From Candidatus Obscuribacterales bacterium (GTDB lineage: Bacteria; Cyanobacteriota; Vampirovibrionia; Obscuribacterales; Obscuribacteraceae), in contig JAKFUT010000061.1 of the NCBI GenBank assembly GCA_021732565.1, positions 1 through 32,288 on the forward strand: a DNA stretch of 32,288 nucleotides, read 5' to 3'. Position 1 is the stretch's first letter; the number at the start of each line of letters is the position of its first letter. Below are positions 24,026 through 32,183 of this stretch, piece after piece. A program made the position numbers and the translations under genes. Under the pieces are notes generated by a model. That model had not been told where the DNA came from. It worked only from the letters and a program-made list of their open reading frames with translations, and did no database searches.

Positions 24026-24050
24026 TGGGAACTCTGATTTCAGACTCCCA
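24026..24050 (+). terminator. Hairpin after the VHL-like/small-protein operon
   Basis: TGGGA (24026-24030) pairs with TCCCA (24046-24050) and TCTGA (24033-24037) with TCAGA (24040-24044), giving an interrupted stem with a tight loop just after the small gene's stop. No T-tract follows, so it may be a weak terminator or an mRNA end-protecting structure. Confidence 0.4.
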
Positions 24051-24371
24051 GTGTTAGATCAAGCACAATGTACTTGTACTGTCATCGATTCCTTTGGCGA
24101 TTCGAGAGTCAAACGGACACAGTTAGGACGACGTAAAGTTTAGTCCACAAGATCGCGAAGATGTAGACCGCCGGCTGCGCTGACGTGCCTGCAAGTCTGC
24201 ACGGTTAGCTGTTTTGCACGAAATCGACCACTTGATGGCTTGGCGGAAACATTGTTCAGTGCGGTGCGTCACTGGGCAGGTGAGGTTCAAGAGAAAACAT
24301 GACTAATCTGCCATGATACTTGAAACTCACGAGCTTCCCCCGTCTTGAAAGCGTTTTACCAGAAGGTTCTA
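24051..24371. other. Intergenic region, no supported gene
   Basis: About 320 bases upstream of the secreted repeat protein. I see no ORF with a ribosome-binding site and no clear promoter boxes. It should contain the promoter of the 24372 gene. Confidence 0.4.
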
Positions 24372-24713
24372 ATGAAAAAGATTCTATCTATTGGTCTACT
24401 TGCCGCCACCGTAATTGGTAGTTCGTTTGTCGCGCTCCCCTCCGACGCCCAGGGTTGTCAAAATCAAGGACAAGGGCACCGTCATCATCATCGAGGTTTC
24501 AATGGCTTCGGCAATGGAGCCAATGGGTATGGATCGAACGGCTATGGCAATGCATTTACGTCGAATGGCTATGGCAATCAGTACGGCAACGGGAACGGGT
24601 TCACGTCCAACGGTTATGGCAATTCAAATGGATACAACGGTTATGGCAATGGTAATCGAAGGCACCATCGCCATAACGGCGGCGGCAGTATCTGGAACCG
24701 GTTGAACTTCTAA
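24372..24713 (+). CDS. Secreted Gly/Asn/Tyr-rich repeat protein with His-rich flanks
   Basis: 113 residues; ATG 24372 has AGAAGG six bases upstream, preferred over the in-frame start at 24345. A classic signal peptide (MKKILSIGLLAATVIGSSFVALPSDAQG) probably ends after the Ala of DAQ. The mature protein is low complexity: GHRHHHRG, then about nine NGYGN/NGYGS-like units including two TSNGYGN copies, then GNRRHHRHNGGG and a short hydrophobic end (SIWNRLNF). Gly/Asn/Tyr repeats of this type are seen in adhesive, amyloid-like or matrix proteins; the His clusters could bind metals. Function is inferred only from composition. A long inverted repeat lies about 60 bases downstream. Confidence 0.8.
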   Translation: MKKILSIGLLAATVIGSSFVALPSDAQGCQNQGQGHRHHHRGFNGFGNGANGYGSNGYGNAFTSNGYGNQYGNGNGFTSNGYGNSNGYNGYGNGNRRHHRHNGGGSIWNRLNF

Positions 24714-24772
24714 TCTCCATCGGCCGCGTCCAATATGTAGCGAACATTCGTTGACCATCAAATGATCACAAT

Positions 24773-24816
24773 CGCAGGCAGACCAATGGAGTACTGAGTC
24801 CTTCGGTCTGCCTGCG
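24773..24816. repeat. Perfect 12-bp inverted repeat downstream of the repeat-protein gene
   Basis: CGCAGGCAGACC (24773-24784) and GGTCTGCCTGCG (24805-24816) are perfectly complementary with a 20-base loop, which itself contains a short GGA/TCC pairing. It would make a very stable hairpin 60 bases after the repeat-protein stop. No T-run follows, so it may be a transcript-stabilising or attenuating structure, or a protein site, rather than a standard terminator. Confidence 0.55.
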
Positions 24817-24907
24817 TGCTACTCAGCATGGTTTCGCCGTCGTCAGTGTTTTAGACCTGAGTTTCTAACTCGGTCAGATTGAAAATTCAGGTTAGAATAA
24901 GTGCCGG

Positions 24908-25175
24908 TTAGTTCTTCTTAAATAGAGAAACACTCTGTTTGAGAATGTCGAATACCAACCGTTGCTCGTCAATTCGAAAGCTCCAGCAGGCTAACATATA
25001 GCTGCAGCCCGCCAAGGCTGTGGCAACAATGATTGAGAGGGACTAACAATGGAGCTGCGATATAGAGTACAACCGTGAGAACCGCCAATACGGAAATTGT
25101 TATCTTGCAATTTTCGCCAGTGCTTTACGCTTTTTGTTTATCCTGCTGCTGTGATGGGAACCAGCCGCGTTATAA
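24908..25175 (-). pseudogene. Possible decayed small membrane-protein gene
   Basis: Downstream of the SNF2 gene on the same strand, three short frames read in series like one membrane protein broken by two frameshifts: a basic start (KALAKIAR), then ITISVLAVLTVVLYIAAPLLVPL, then SIIVATALAGCSYMLACWSF followed by RIDEQRLVFDILKQSVSLFKKN and a TAA at 24908-24910. The last frame has an ATG at 24997 (29 residues). Two hydrophobic helices flanked by basic residues and an amphipathic tail make a plausible topology, but the ordering rests on pattern reading alone. A short intact ORF or pure chance are alternatives. Confidence 0.27.
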
Positions 25176-25201
25176 TTCGCCTGCCTTTTCCAATGGGGAG
25201 A

Positions 25202-28200
25202 TCAGCTTTGCAGTGGTGCGAAAAGGGCTGCCAGATCGCTTTCTGTGAACCGTGCAAGAGCGCTCTCGATTTCACCTGTGGCGGAAAGGATACTGTTAGA
25301 GAGAGTTCTTTTATTCTCCTGGAGTTCGAGCATGCGTTGTTCTATTGTGCCGACTGTCACGAGTCGATAGACAAAGACCGGTTTCTCTTGCCCTATTCGA
25401 TGGGCTCGGTCCGTTGCCTGGTCTTCCACTGCCGGGTTCCACCATGGATCGTAGTGAATTACTGTATCTGCCGCCGTTAAATTCAGCCCGGTACCACCGG
25501 CTTTCAAGCTGATCAGAAATATGGGTACTTCGAGATTTTGAAACCGTTTTACTGGCATTTCGCGATCTTTCGTATCGCCTCGCAGTTGAAGATAGTCGAG
25601 TCCTTCTTCGTTCAACTTTGCGGCAATCAGATCTAACATGCTTGTAAATTGCGAAAACAGCAACACTCGTCTGTCATCTTCCAGCAGTCCGTGCAACATT
25701 TCCATTAGACAGTCGAGCTTGGCGCTCTCCGTTATCTCGGCGGCAGCCGCCATCTTCACCAGGCGCGGATCGCAACAGGTTTGACGCAATTTCATTAACG
25801 CGTCTAGAATAATGAGTTGACTCGACGCCAGACCTCTCTTCTTCACTTCGCTCAGCACTTGTTCGTGCATCGAAAGTCTTAGCGTTTCATAGAGATCGCG
25901 TTGCTTGCCCTCAAGTTCGACAGGCACGACAATTTCCGTCTTGACCGGGAGATCCTTGCCCACTTGTTCTTTTGTTCGGCGCAACAAAAAGCGCTGTATT
26001 CGTGAACTGAGAATCTTCAAGCGTTCGGTGTTGCCCTCTTTTTCGATTGGTGTTCTAAATGCCCGGTCAAATGCCGATCTGCTGCCAAGTAATCCCGGCA
26101 TCAGGAATTGGAATTGTGCCCAGAGTTCTCCAAGATGATTCTCAATCGGGGTGCCAGTTAACGATAATCTGTATTTGCACGTCAATTGCGTAACGGCTTG
26201 TGCGACCTTGGTATCACTGTTCTTAATTGCTTGTGCTTCATCCAGGATGACAGCATGCCATTTTAGTGACATCAGCGTGGAAATGTCTCTGACAAGCAGA
26301 GGATATGTTGTTACCACCAGGTCGATTCCGTTCAACTGTTCATACAGGCTGGACCGAGATGAACCGTAAATAAACCGTGTCGCCAGCCCCGGAGCCAGAC
26401 GATGCGCCTCAGCCCGCCAATTGGGAAGCACGCTGGTCGGGCACAAAACCAGACAGGGCCGCTCCAACCTGCCCAGTTCCTTCTCTCTGATAATGTGTGC
26501 CAGGGTTTGAACGGTCTTTCCCAGTCCCATACCATCGGCAAGGATTCCACCAAGCCCTAATGTAGCAATGAAATCAAGCCAGCGTAGCCCCTCCATTTGA
26601 TAAGGTCGAAGCGATGCCTTCAACCCGATCGGTGCATCGATTGGCTTCGAAATATCAAAGTCGCTGAGCTGCGATGCCAGTGCTTTTAGCGATTGTGCAC
26701 CGCACCAATTGATGCTGGCCGCTTGATCGCTCTCTAATAGTGCCATTACTTGTGGTATCGAAATATCGAGCTTTGACGAGAGAGCCGTTTTATCGAGAGT
26801 CTCAATGAGACAGGCTAATATCGTCTTGATTCGCTCGAAAGGAAGAGCGATTAACCGTCCATCTGCAAGTGGAGCGTAGAACTTGCCGTATTTATTCAAT
26901 GAGTCCACGCAAGCAAGCGAGCTGACGCTGGCTTCTTTCAGTGCTTGTGTAAGGACTGGCAATAGAGGAATTCGCTGGCCATCTACATTGATTCCTAAAT
27001 CAAGGGAGAACCACCAACCGGCATCGCCGTCAATTTCTACTAGCCAATCGCCACTTCCCTCCACTACCTGACACTGAAACGAATCGGCAGTTGTAATTTG
27101 CCAACCTTCCTGTTCCAATGCGGGCACCGCTTCGGTCATTAATCGTATCCACGATTCTTTGCCGTGTTCACGCATTACGAATCCTGATTGCGTGCGAGGT
27201 AGGCGAACCGAACCAGACTGCTGCAAGCCAAGCTGTGATATCCGATTGCGAACTTCGTCTTCAAACATCTTATCCCGTTTTGTTACGATGGATTGATTGT
27301 CTTTGTCCAGCCATTGGAAAACTTGCCATGACTCGGATAGTTTTGAACTGTCGAATCCGTAATCGAAAGATAACACTGCAAGATTGGCTTCGTTGACAAC
27401 CTTGGCGACCGCCCCTTCCTGGACCATGACCGAGGTCTTGAAATTCTCGTATTTCAAATGCAAACACGGGATAGGTGCATCGGTTCGCACCACCTGTACA
27501 ACATCGAGCCGAGGAAGTGGTAGCGTCTGGTCCAGTTGCTTTAATGACTCGCAGATTACCACCGCTTCGCCGGGGTTTACTCGCGGAGACTGCCGAAAGA
27601 TTTTCACTATTTCTCGTGGGAAGGGCAGGTTGATCGGCCCGCATTCACTTGCAGATTTATCAATGAACCATGGACGATCGCTGTCTAAAATTTCCAGCGC
27701 GGCATTCGGTTCGTTTAGCACCACCTTTGGTGACTGGCGTGCATCGCTATGGACAATCCATTCTATATTGCCCTCTCGTGCGCAAGCGAGCTTCAAAGGC
27801 GAATGCAAATTGTTGAGCCAGTACGCACGCCCCGTGCTGATAATGCGGTGAAGTAGCAAGTCTAGAACATCCGGGTCTTCCGGGGGCAGAAGCGCGCTGC
27901 CACTTTGTGTTCCACAGGCGACCCATATTTTGGCGATCGTGCGATCTTCTTCGTGAACCAGGCGGGCCTTACTGCCGACAAGCTGGTGCCAGTTGTAAGG
28001 GCGGGTTGCTGGTTGTTCACTCGACTTACGCCTGGTGGCAATTTGAGGTTCGACACTCAGTTTCGCATTTGCAAATTTTGTATCTAGATTCAGAATGTAT
28101 ATAATACGTTCGTGGCAATCGCTATGGTTGCTTAGTTGCATAAGCGACGACAGCCAGGCGCCTACCAGGCCTGAACCGTCTTGCGGAATTACGTCCGGCT

Positions 28201-28540
28201 CATCTTCGTCGGATAAGAGCTGGATGGTGGAGCCCTCAGAGGAATCTTCCGCAATCATGAGTGCTACTGCTGCGGCATGAACGCAGTTGACTTTCACCGG
28301 GCAAGTACAAACACCCGACAAATGCTTCTTGCCCAATCCTTCGCGTTGCAGGCTCACTTCAACGCGATAGGGAGCCTGTCGATGCTGGTCTAGAACCCGA
28401 CCAACAATCTTGGTGCCGGAAATGTCAAATCCGCAATCCAGAACAAGACCTTCCCTGCACAGTTTTCTGGCATTGGACAGGACATTCCAGCCGAAACTTT
28501 CAGAAATGTATTGCGGCGTTAGTACCGGGTTACTGTTCAT
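25202..28540 (-). CDS. SWIM zinc-finger SNF2-family helicase/ATPase
   Basis: 1112 residues. Near the N-terminus is a SWIM zinc finger, CTCPVKVNCVHA, with C78, C80, C86 and H88. A long, poorly conserved middle follows. The SNF2 ATPase begins about residue 645 (LRPYQMEGLRWLDFIATLGLGGILADGMGLGKTVQTLAHI, Walker A Lys near 674), with DEAQ motif II near 765 (VILDEAQAIKN), motif III SLTGTPIENHLGELW, and a helicase C domain (LLFSQFTSMLDLIAAKL; GGTGLNLTAADTVIHYDPWWNPAVEDQATDRAHRIGQ) to about 1060. SNF2 ATPases translocate on duplex DNA and remodel protein-DNA complexes; the bacterial SWIM-SNF2 group is of unclear role, perhaps RNA-polymerase recycling or repair. It is complete and monocistronic. No strong Shine-Dalgarno precedes ATG 28540. 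Confidence 0.95.
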   Translation of the reverse strand: MNSNPVLTPQYISESFGWNVLSNARKLCREGLVLDCGFDISGTKIVGRVLDQHRQAPYRVEVSLQREGLGKKHLSGVCTCPVKVNCVHAAAVALMIAEDSSEGSTIQLLSDEDEPDVIPQDGSGLVGAWLSSLMQLSNHSDCHERIIYILNLDTKFANAKLSVEPQIATRRKSSEQPATRPYNWHQLVGSKARLVHEEDRTIAKIWVACGTQSGSALLPPEDPDVLDLLLHRIISTGRAYWLNNLHSPLKLACAREGNIEWIVHSDARQSPKVVLNEPNAALEILDSDRPWFIDKSASECGPINLPFPREIVKIFRQSPRVNPGEAVVICESLKQLDQTLPLPRLDVVQVVRTDAPIPCLHLKYENFKTSVMVQEGAVAKVVNEANLAVLSFDYGFDSSKLSESWQVFQWLDKDNQSIVTKRDKMFEDEVRNRISQLGLQQSGSVRLPRTQSGFVMREHGKESWIRLMTEAVPALEQEGWQITTADSFQCQVVEGSGDWLVEIDGDAGWWFSLDLGINVDGQRIPLLPVLTQALKEASVSSLACVDSLNKYGKFYAPLADGRLIALPFERIKTILACLIETLDKTALSSKLDISIPQVMALLESDQAASINWCGAQSLKALASQLSDFDISKPIDAPIGLKASLRPYQMEGLRWLDFIATLGLGGILADGMGLGKTVQTLAHIIREKELGRLERPCLVLCPTSVLPNWRAEAHRLAPGLATRFIYGSSRSSLYEQLNGIDLVVTTYPLLVRDISTLMSLKWHAVILDEAQAIKNSDTKVAQAVTQLTCKYRLSLTGTPIENHLGELWAQFQFLMPGLLGSRSAFDRAFRTPIEKEGNTERLKILSSRIQRFLLRRTKEQVGKDLPVKTEIVVPVELEGKQRDLYETLRLSMHEQVLSEVKKRGLASSQLIILDALMKLRQTCCDPRLVKMAAAAEITESAKLDCLMEMLHGLLEDDRRVLLFSQFTSMLDLIAAKLNEEGLDYLQLRGDTKDREMPVKRFQNLEVPIFLISLKAGGTGLNLTAADTVIHYDPWWNPAVEDQATDRAHRIGQEKPVFVYRLVTVGTIEQRMLELQENKRTLSNSILSATGEIESALARFTESDLAALFAPLQS

Positions 28541-28576
28541 GTTGACATGATAATGGTAACTGGGGCAGCGAGCCTA

Positions 28577-28990
28577 TTATGATTGACTCATGTTATGTGG
28601 ATGTAGCCGTTCGGCCTCCCTCTTTTGGTGAAACCATACGGCAGACTGAGGAACCGAAGCGATTTGTTCCCGATTTTGCCGGTCTATCTTTCTGCTGCTG
28701 AACCCTGTCAATGTCGCGTAGGTTTTGTGACCATTAGGCGCAATGTAGTTGTTGCTTGATTGAGCCGTTTGCGACGGAGACTCAGCTGCGGATAATCCTT
28801 CATCATTAACACATATGTTAACGATAACGCCGATACATAGATTTACTCCCCCTCTAACTACGGTTCTGCCCGGCGCTCCGGAGTTGTTTGCAGCAGCCTG
28901 TCGACTCCAACTCACTAATCGAATTCGGAATATCCAAAGTAATTTTCTGATCACCGCACCTTCGGTGAGGGAGGTAAGAGGTGCGGCCAC
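28577..28990 (-). CDS. Doubtful ORF of unknown function
   Basis: A 137-codon minus-strand frame from GTG 28990 (GTG in frame a little later, preceded by GAAGG, is an alternative start). The product has a moderately hydrophobic stretch (VNLCIGVIVNICV) and a polar C-terminal half (SPSQTAQSSNNYIAPNGHKTYATLTGFSSRKIDRQNREQ). There is no ATG start, no recognisable motif and another frame overlaps it. It lies directly upstream of the SNF2 gene in the same direction. I cannot separate a small hypothetical gene from chance; low confidence. Confidence 0.22.
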   Translation of the reverse strand: MAAPLTSLTEGAVIRKLLWIFRIRLVSWSRQAAANNSGAPGRTVVRGGVNLCIGVIVNICVNDEGLSAAESPSQTAQSSNNYIAPNGHKTYATLTGFSSRKIDRQNREQIASVPQSAVWFHQKREAERLHPHNMSQS

Positions 28991-29314
28991 GAACCGGTAT
29001 GAATGAAAATCGTAAGGTCACTTTCGTTTGCTGAATTGCGCTTTCCATGCTCCCTTGGAGAAGTTTAGCAATTTCACTTTGCCCGTCATTTGTCTCGGTA
29101 CCCAGTACGCCTTTCGAAACGAATTTCAATCGATTGGTCCATCAATGTCACCATGTGGAACTGCGGCAATACTGATCTGAAGGGCTGAAATTTAATTGCA
29201 CTCAGGGATCGCCCGGACCGGATCGGATAGGCGATCTTGCCCCGGTGCGTGCCGGTCTTTGAATCTAACCGGGATTGTTTCATTACCCTGATTTAGAGTT
29301 ATCATTGTGTGATT
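28991..29314. other. Intergenic region upstream of the beta-barrel gene
   Basis: About 320 bases with overlapping short frames but none with a ribosome-binding site or motif. Presumably holds the promoter of the outer-membrane protein gene at 29315. Confidence 0.35.
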
Positions 29315-30598
29315 ATGGCAGCACGAACCAGATTCTTCGAAAGAGGCGGACCCGCACTAATTGCGTGCTTGTTCTGGTTCTTGTTCTATTGCGCGCCTGT
29401 AAGGGGGGCGGAATTTGGCGGGACCGTGCTGCCGACGGACGTGGAGCCTCTGCCGGATAAGCCCGGAAACGGACCATTCACTACTAATTTGCAGATGCGG
29501 CTATGGCAACGATTGCCTGCACCTCTGTTCTTTAATACGTCTGTTGAGACGACGATGCGTATCGAAACCAATCCTTATCAGTATCCAAAGAAGAGAACAT
29601 TACTGCATCAGACGTTGGATCCCGGCACCAGTTTTAGCGATCTTTCCCAGACTGATCAATACACGATACTTTCAGACCTTGCTCAGGTCTCGACTCTGGA
29701 CAACATTCACAGAATCAATCCAAATTTGACTGTCGGATGGGCGGTTACGCCAAGAACGCAGGTCTTTGCAAATACGTTTTTCCTTCGCGACTCAGTGGTT
29801 CATAATTATCCGCTGAACACCAATACCGGTGCCCTTGGTATCGGCGTTCAGCAAGTGTGGAGTTTGACAGACAAACTGAGTTTGCAGCCCCAGTTCATTG
29901 CACGCGAACTCTGGCAATCGCAGCTGGTGCCGGTGCTCGATTACTTGCCGGGGGTGACTTTGCAATACACGCCTACAAGCAATATAGTGGCATTTGCTAA
30001 TGCCTTGCTGCAGGTCAGATTCGCACATTTTGCGGGAAGCTATATGCGCGAGTTGGACCCTTTCTACACATGGGGGGTCAGCTATCAGCGGGGTAAATGG
30101 AGTTTCTCCGCTGCTACTACTTTCTTGCAAAATTTTAGAGAACCGTTTCGCGGCAATGCTTTAGCGCCCATCAATAATTATTCGTTTGTATGCGACTTTG
30201 AAATCGACCGTCCTCTGCTTTCGCGCTTTCCAAGCCTCCTATTAGTGGCCCGAGCAGAACCGGTCTACAATTTCCATTCGCATCAAACGCCGGGGCTGGC
30301 CGGTATGGATTTCCGTTTCTATTACGGACTGAGAGTTTCGGCGGCTAAGCCGCCCCTGAACCAAACAATCCAGCAATTGCGTCAGCGATTTTCCAGTACC
30401 TCGCAGATCAGGCAGAGCTTAATGGAACAGGAGAACGACCGGCAGCTCAATCCTGCAAGCGCAACGCCCATCGTATATCTCACTCTGCACCCGTTGCTTT
30501 CTGATTCAAGACGAACGCCATTGACTGATACAATGGGAGAGGGGCGACCGTATGATGTCGCAGGGGCGAATCCGGGTTTGAATGTCCGCGTTCAATAG
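29315..30598 (+). CDS. Predicted outer-membrane beta-barrel protein
   Basis: 427 residues from ATG 29315; an in-frame GTG at 29309 is possible. An N-terminal signal peptide (ALIACLFWFLFYCAPVRGAEF) is followed by a Pro-rich lead. From about residue 125 many alternating amphipathic strands appear: NLTVGWAVTPRTQVFANTFFLRDS, LGIGVQQVWSLTDKLSLQPQFIARELW, LPGVTLQYTPTSNIVAFANALLQVRFAHF, FYTWGVSYQRGKWSFSAATTFLQNF, SFVCDFEIDRPLL and MDFRFYYGLRVSAAK, each ending with aromatic residues near the turns, the usual outer-membrane pattern. The C-terminal about 75 residues are a polar tail beyond the barrel. It indicates a diderm envelope. The family and cargo are not recognised. It precedes the FecR-type gene by about 200 bases on the same strand. 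Confidence 0.75.
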   Translation: MAARTRFFERGGPALIACLFWFLFYCAPVRGAEFGGTVLPTDVEPLPDKPGNGPFTTNLQMRLWQRLPAPLFFNTSVETTMRIETNPYQYPKKRTLLHQTLDPGTSFSDLSQTDQYTILSDLAQVSTLDNIHRINPNLTVGWAVTPRTQVFANTFFLRDSVVHNYPLNTNTGALGIGVQQVWSLTDKLSLQPQFIARELWQSQLVPVLDYLPGVTLQYTPTSNIVAFANALLQVRFAHFAGSYMRELDPFYTWGVSYQRGKWSFSAATTFLQNFREPFRGNALAPINNYSFVCDFEIDRPLLSRFPSLLLVARAEPVYNFHSHQTPGLAGMDFRFYYGLRVSAAKPPLNQTIQQLRQRFSSTSQIRQSLMEQENDRQLNPASATPIVYLTLHPLLSDSRRTPLTDTMGEGRPYDVAGANPGLNVRVQ

Positions 30599-30795
30599 AC
30601 GTGGCGCCAGTCAGAAACTGAGCAAACGGAACTCATTGGAAAACTGAGCCCGGGAGGCGCCAACCGAGCAACGGTGACCAGGCAGGGAGCATTTCCGTGG
30701 GTAAAACAGGTCGAAGGGAGACGGCCTGCAAGGAATTGAGCTGCGGTGCGAAATTCGTGTTTTGGACGCAATGTAGGTGGTGGGAGTTGGCAAAA

Positions 30796-31863
30796 ATGTG
30801 TTTAGAGCTGGAACCTTTCAAGGCTACTCCTTTCTGTCTTGGGGTGTTGTTGATGTTGTCGATTGGGGCAAGCTTTGCCGCCGATCTTGCGGCACATTCT
30901 GAGACCCGGGCGAACAATACTGTCAAGCCAGCAGGCGATATGTCCAAAGTCACCAACAGCTCGTCAAGCACTCACAGAGCGCGGCAACCGGTTGAAGTGA
31001 CAAGAAGCAGAACAGCTCACGGGCACGCACGCAACAATCATGCGATCAACCGATTGTCTATATCCGGTGCCGGGGTTCACATGGAATCGACAATGTCTCG
31101 ACCTTCAAATCTATCCCCGGGCGGACACGGCGACTCCCTGCAACACATAGTAGTTAGCGCCGGACATGATGAATCCAAAGGCAAAGGCGAACATAACGAG
31201 CATCATTCAGACAAGCGTGACAAGTCCGAGCACAAGCAGGCATCAGCGAAGGAGCGTCACCGTCATGACAAGAATGGTCAGGCTAATCTTCCCAACTCAG
31301 GAAACCAGGGAATTGGCGATGGTAGCAATGTCAGTGTCAACACCGAAACTGTCTCGGATGAAGTCAACGGTGTGAAAACCATAGTGCTCCATGAGGGCAC
31401 TGCGTTCACGGCGCACGAAAAACCGGTGAACATCAAGACTGATCGCGGAGAAGTTAGAATCGCACCACGCTCGGCAGTGTATGTGGTGTCACAGGGCAAA
31501 TCTGTTGCAGTCTATAACATCGCAGATCACAAAGACAGCGACGTTGTGGTGGTAACTCCCGGCAGCAGGAAAATTCAGATTAAGGCCGGTGAACAGTTAT
31601 TGTTGACTCACAAGGACAACGTCGATTTCGCCAAGGCTCATCCACAGCCTAGTATTCATTCCAGTCATCCGAAGGAGCTGGGCACTGAAAACGAAACCAG
31701 AATCTTTCATGCAGAGTTCTCTCCCGTACAGGCGCTGAGTCACGCTGATGGCTTTCAGTCACTCGTCGATTCGAAAAACAAAACGGATAAAGGTATTGTC
31801 GATCACATTTTGAAAACAGCAGCAGTTGTGTCAACGCTGCGAGGATCAGATGACTCCCAGTAA
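30796..31863 (+). CDS. Exported FecR-domain protein with His/Lys-rich linker
   Basis: 355 residues. ATG 30796 has GGGAG nine bases upstream and is followed by a signal peptide (PFCLGVLLMLSIGASFA, cleavage probably before ADLAAHSE); the longer frame to 30697 is not needed. A polar Ser/Thr/His-rich section contains HDESKGKGEHNEHHSDKRDKSEHKQ and ERHRHDKNG, possibly metal or polyanion binding. A FecR-type beta domain spans about 197-275: KTIVLHEGTAFTAHEKPVNIKTDRGEVRIAPRSAVYVVSQGKSVAVYNI then VVVTPGSRKIQIKAGEQLLLT. In classical FecR this region is periplasmic and relays signal to a membrane-bound anti-sigma system. Here there is no transmembrane helix after the signal peptide and no sigma factor nearby, so it is more likely a structural or carbohydrate-associated envelope protein. 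Same strand as the beta-barrel gene. Confidence 0.82.
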   Translation: MCLELEPFKATPFCLGVLLMLSIGASFAADLAAHSETRANNTVKPAGDMSKVTNSSSSTHRARQPVEVTRSRTAHGHARNNHAINRLSISGAGVHMESTMSRPSNLSPGGHGDSLQHIVVSAGHDESKGKGEHNEHHSDKRDKSEHKQASAKERHRHDKNGQANLPNSGNQGIGDGSNVSVNTETVSDEVNGVKTIVLHEGTAFTAHEKPVNIKTDRGEVRIAPRSAVYVVSQGKSVAVYNIADHKDSDVVVVTPGSRKIQIKAGEQLLLTHKDNVDFAKAHPQPSIHSSHPKELGTENETRIFHAEFSPVQALSHADGFQSLVDSKNKTDKGIVDHILKTAAVVSTLRGSDDSQ

Positions 31864-32183
31864 GAGCGCGCCCTCATTCTGCATGCATTGAATTCAGGAT
31901 CTTGTCTCAACCCATACAAACACCGAACACCTTTTGAAGTGATGGTGCTCTTCCCCGCCGGTTAAATAAGCGAAGATGTCCGTGAACTTACAATCTATTC
32001 CCGAGAACGAGCGGCTCTATCTCTTGCGCTCTGCGTGCGATTGAGTCGTATCCGAGAGATAGCGAGTGGTCCTCACAGTGAGGTCAAAGAATACATTATG
32101 ATGGATTTCTTTCGATAACCGTAGTTGTCCGACGAATACGTATAGAGTGTAAAGGAGTTCACGCGGTTCGGAGGCATGAGGAA
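31864..32183. other. Intergenic region with one short operator-like inverted repeat
   Basis: About 320 bases without a supported gene. A 22-codon frame (31977-32045) has no good ribosome-binding site. CCTCAC/GTGAGG with a single central base (32071-32083) is a compact inverted repeat about 100 bases upstream of the last gene and could be an operator. Confidence 0.4.

Noticed and set aside
24415..24705. Alternative frames through the NGYGN repeats (long Met/Ala/Thr-rich ORF)
   Set aside because: Repeat DNA is open in several frames; only the 24372 frame has a ribosome-binding site and signal peptide.
25097..25480. 127-codon forward frame at the end of the SNF2 gene
   Set aside because: Antisense to the conserved helicase C domain of SNF2; shadow frame.
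28854..29129. 91-codon minus frame upstream of the SNF2 gene
   Set aside because: Overlaps another frame of similar quality, no ribosome-binding site, no recognisable motif.
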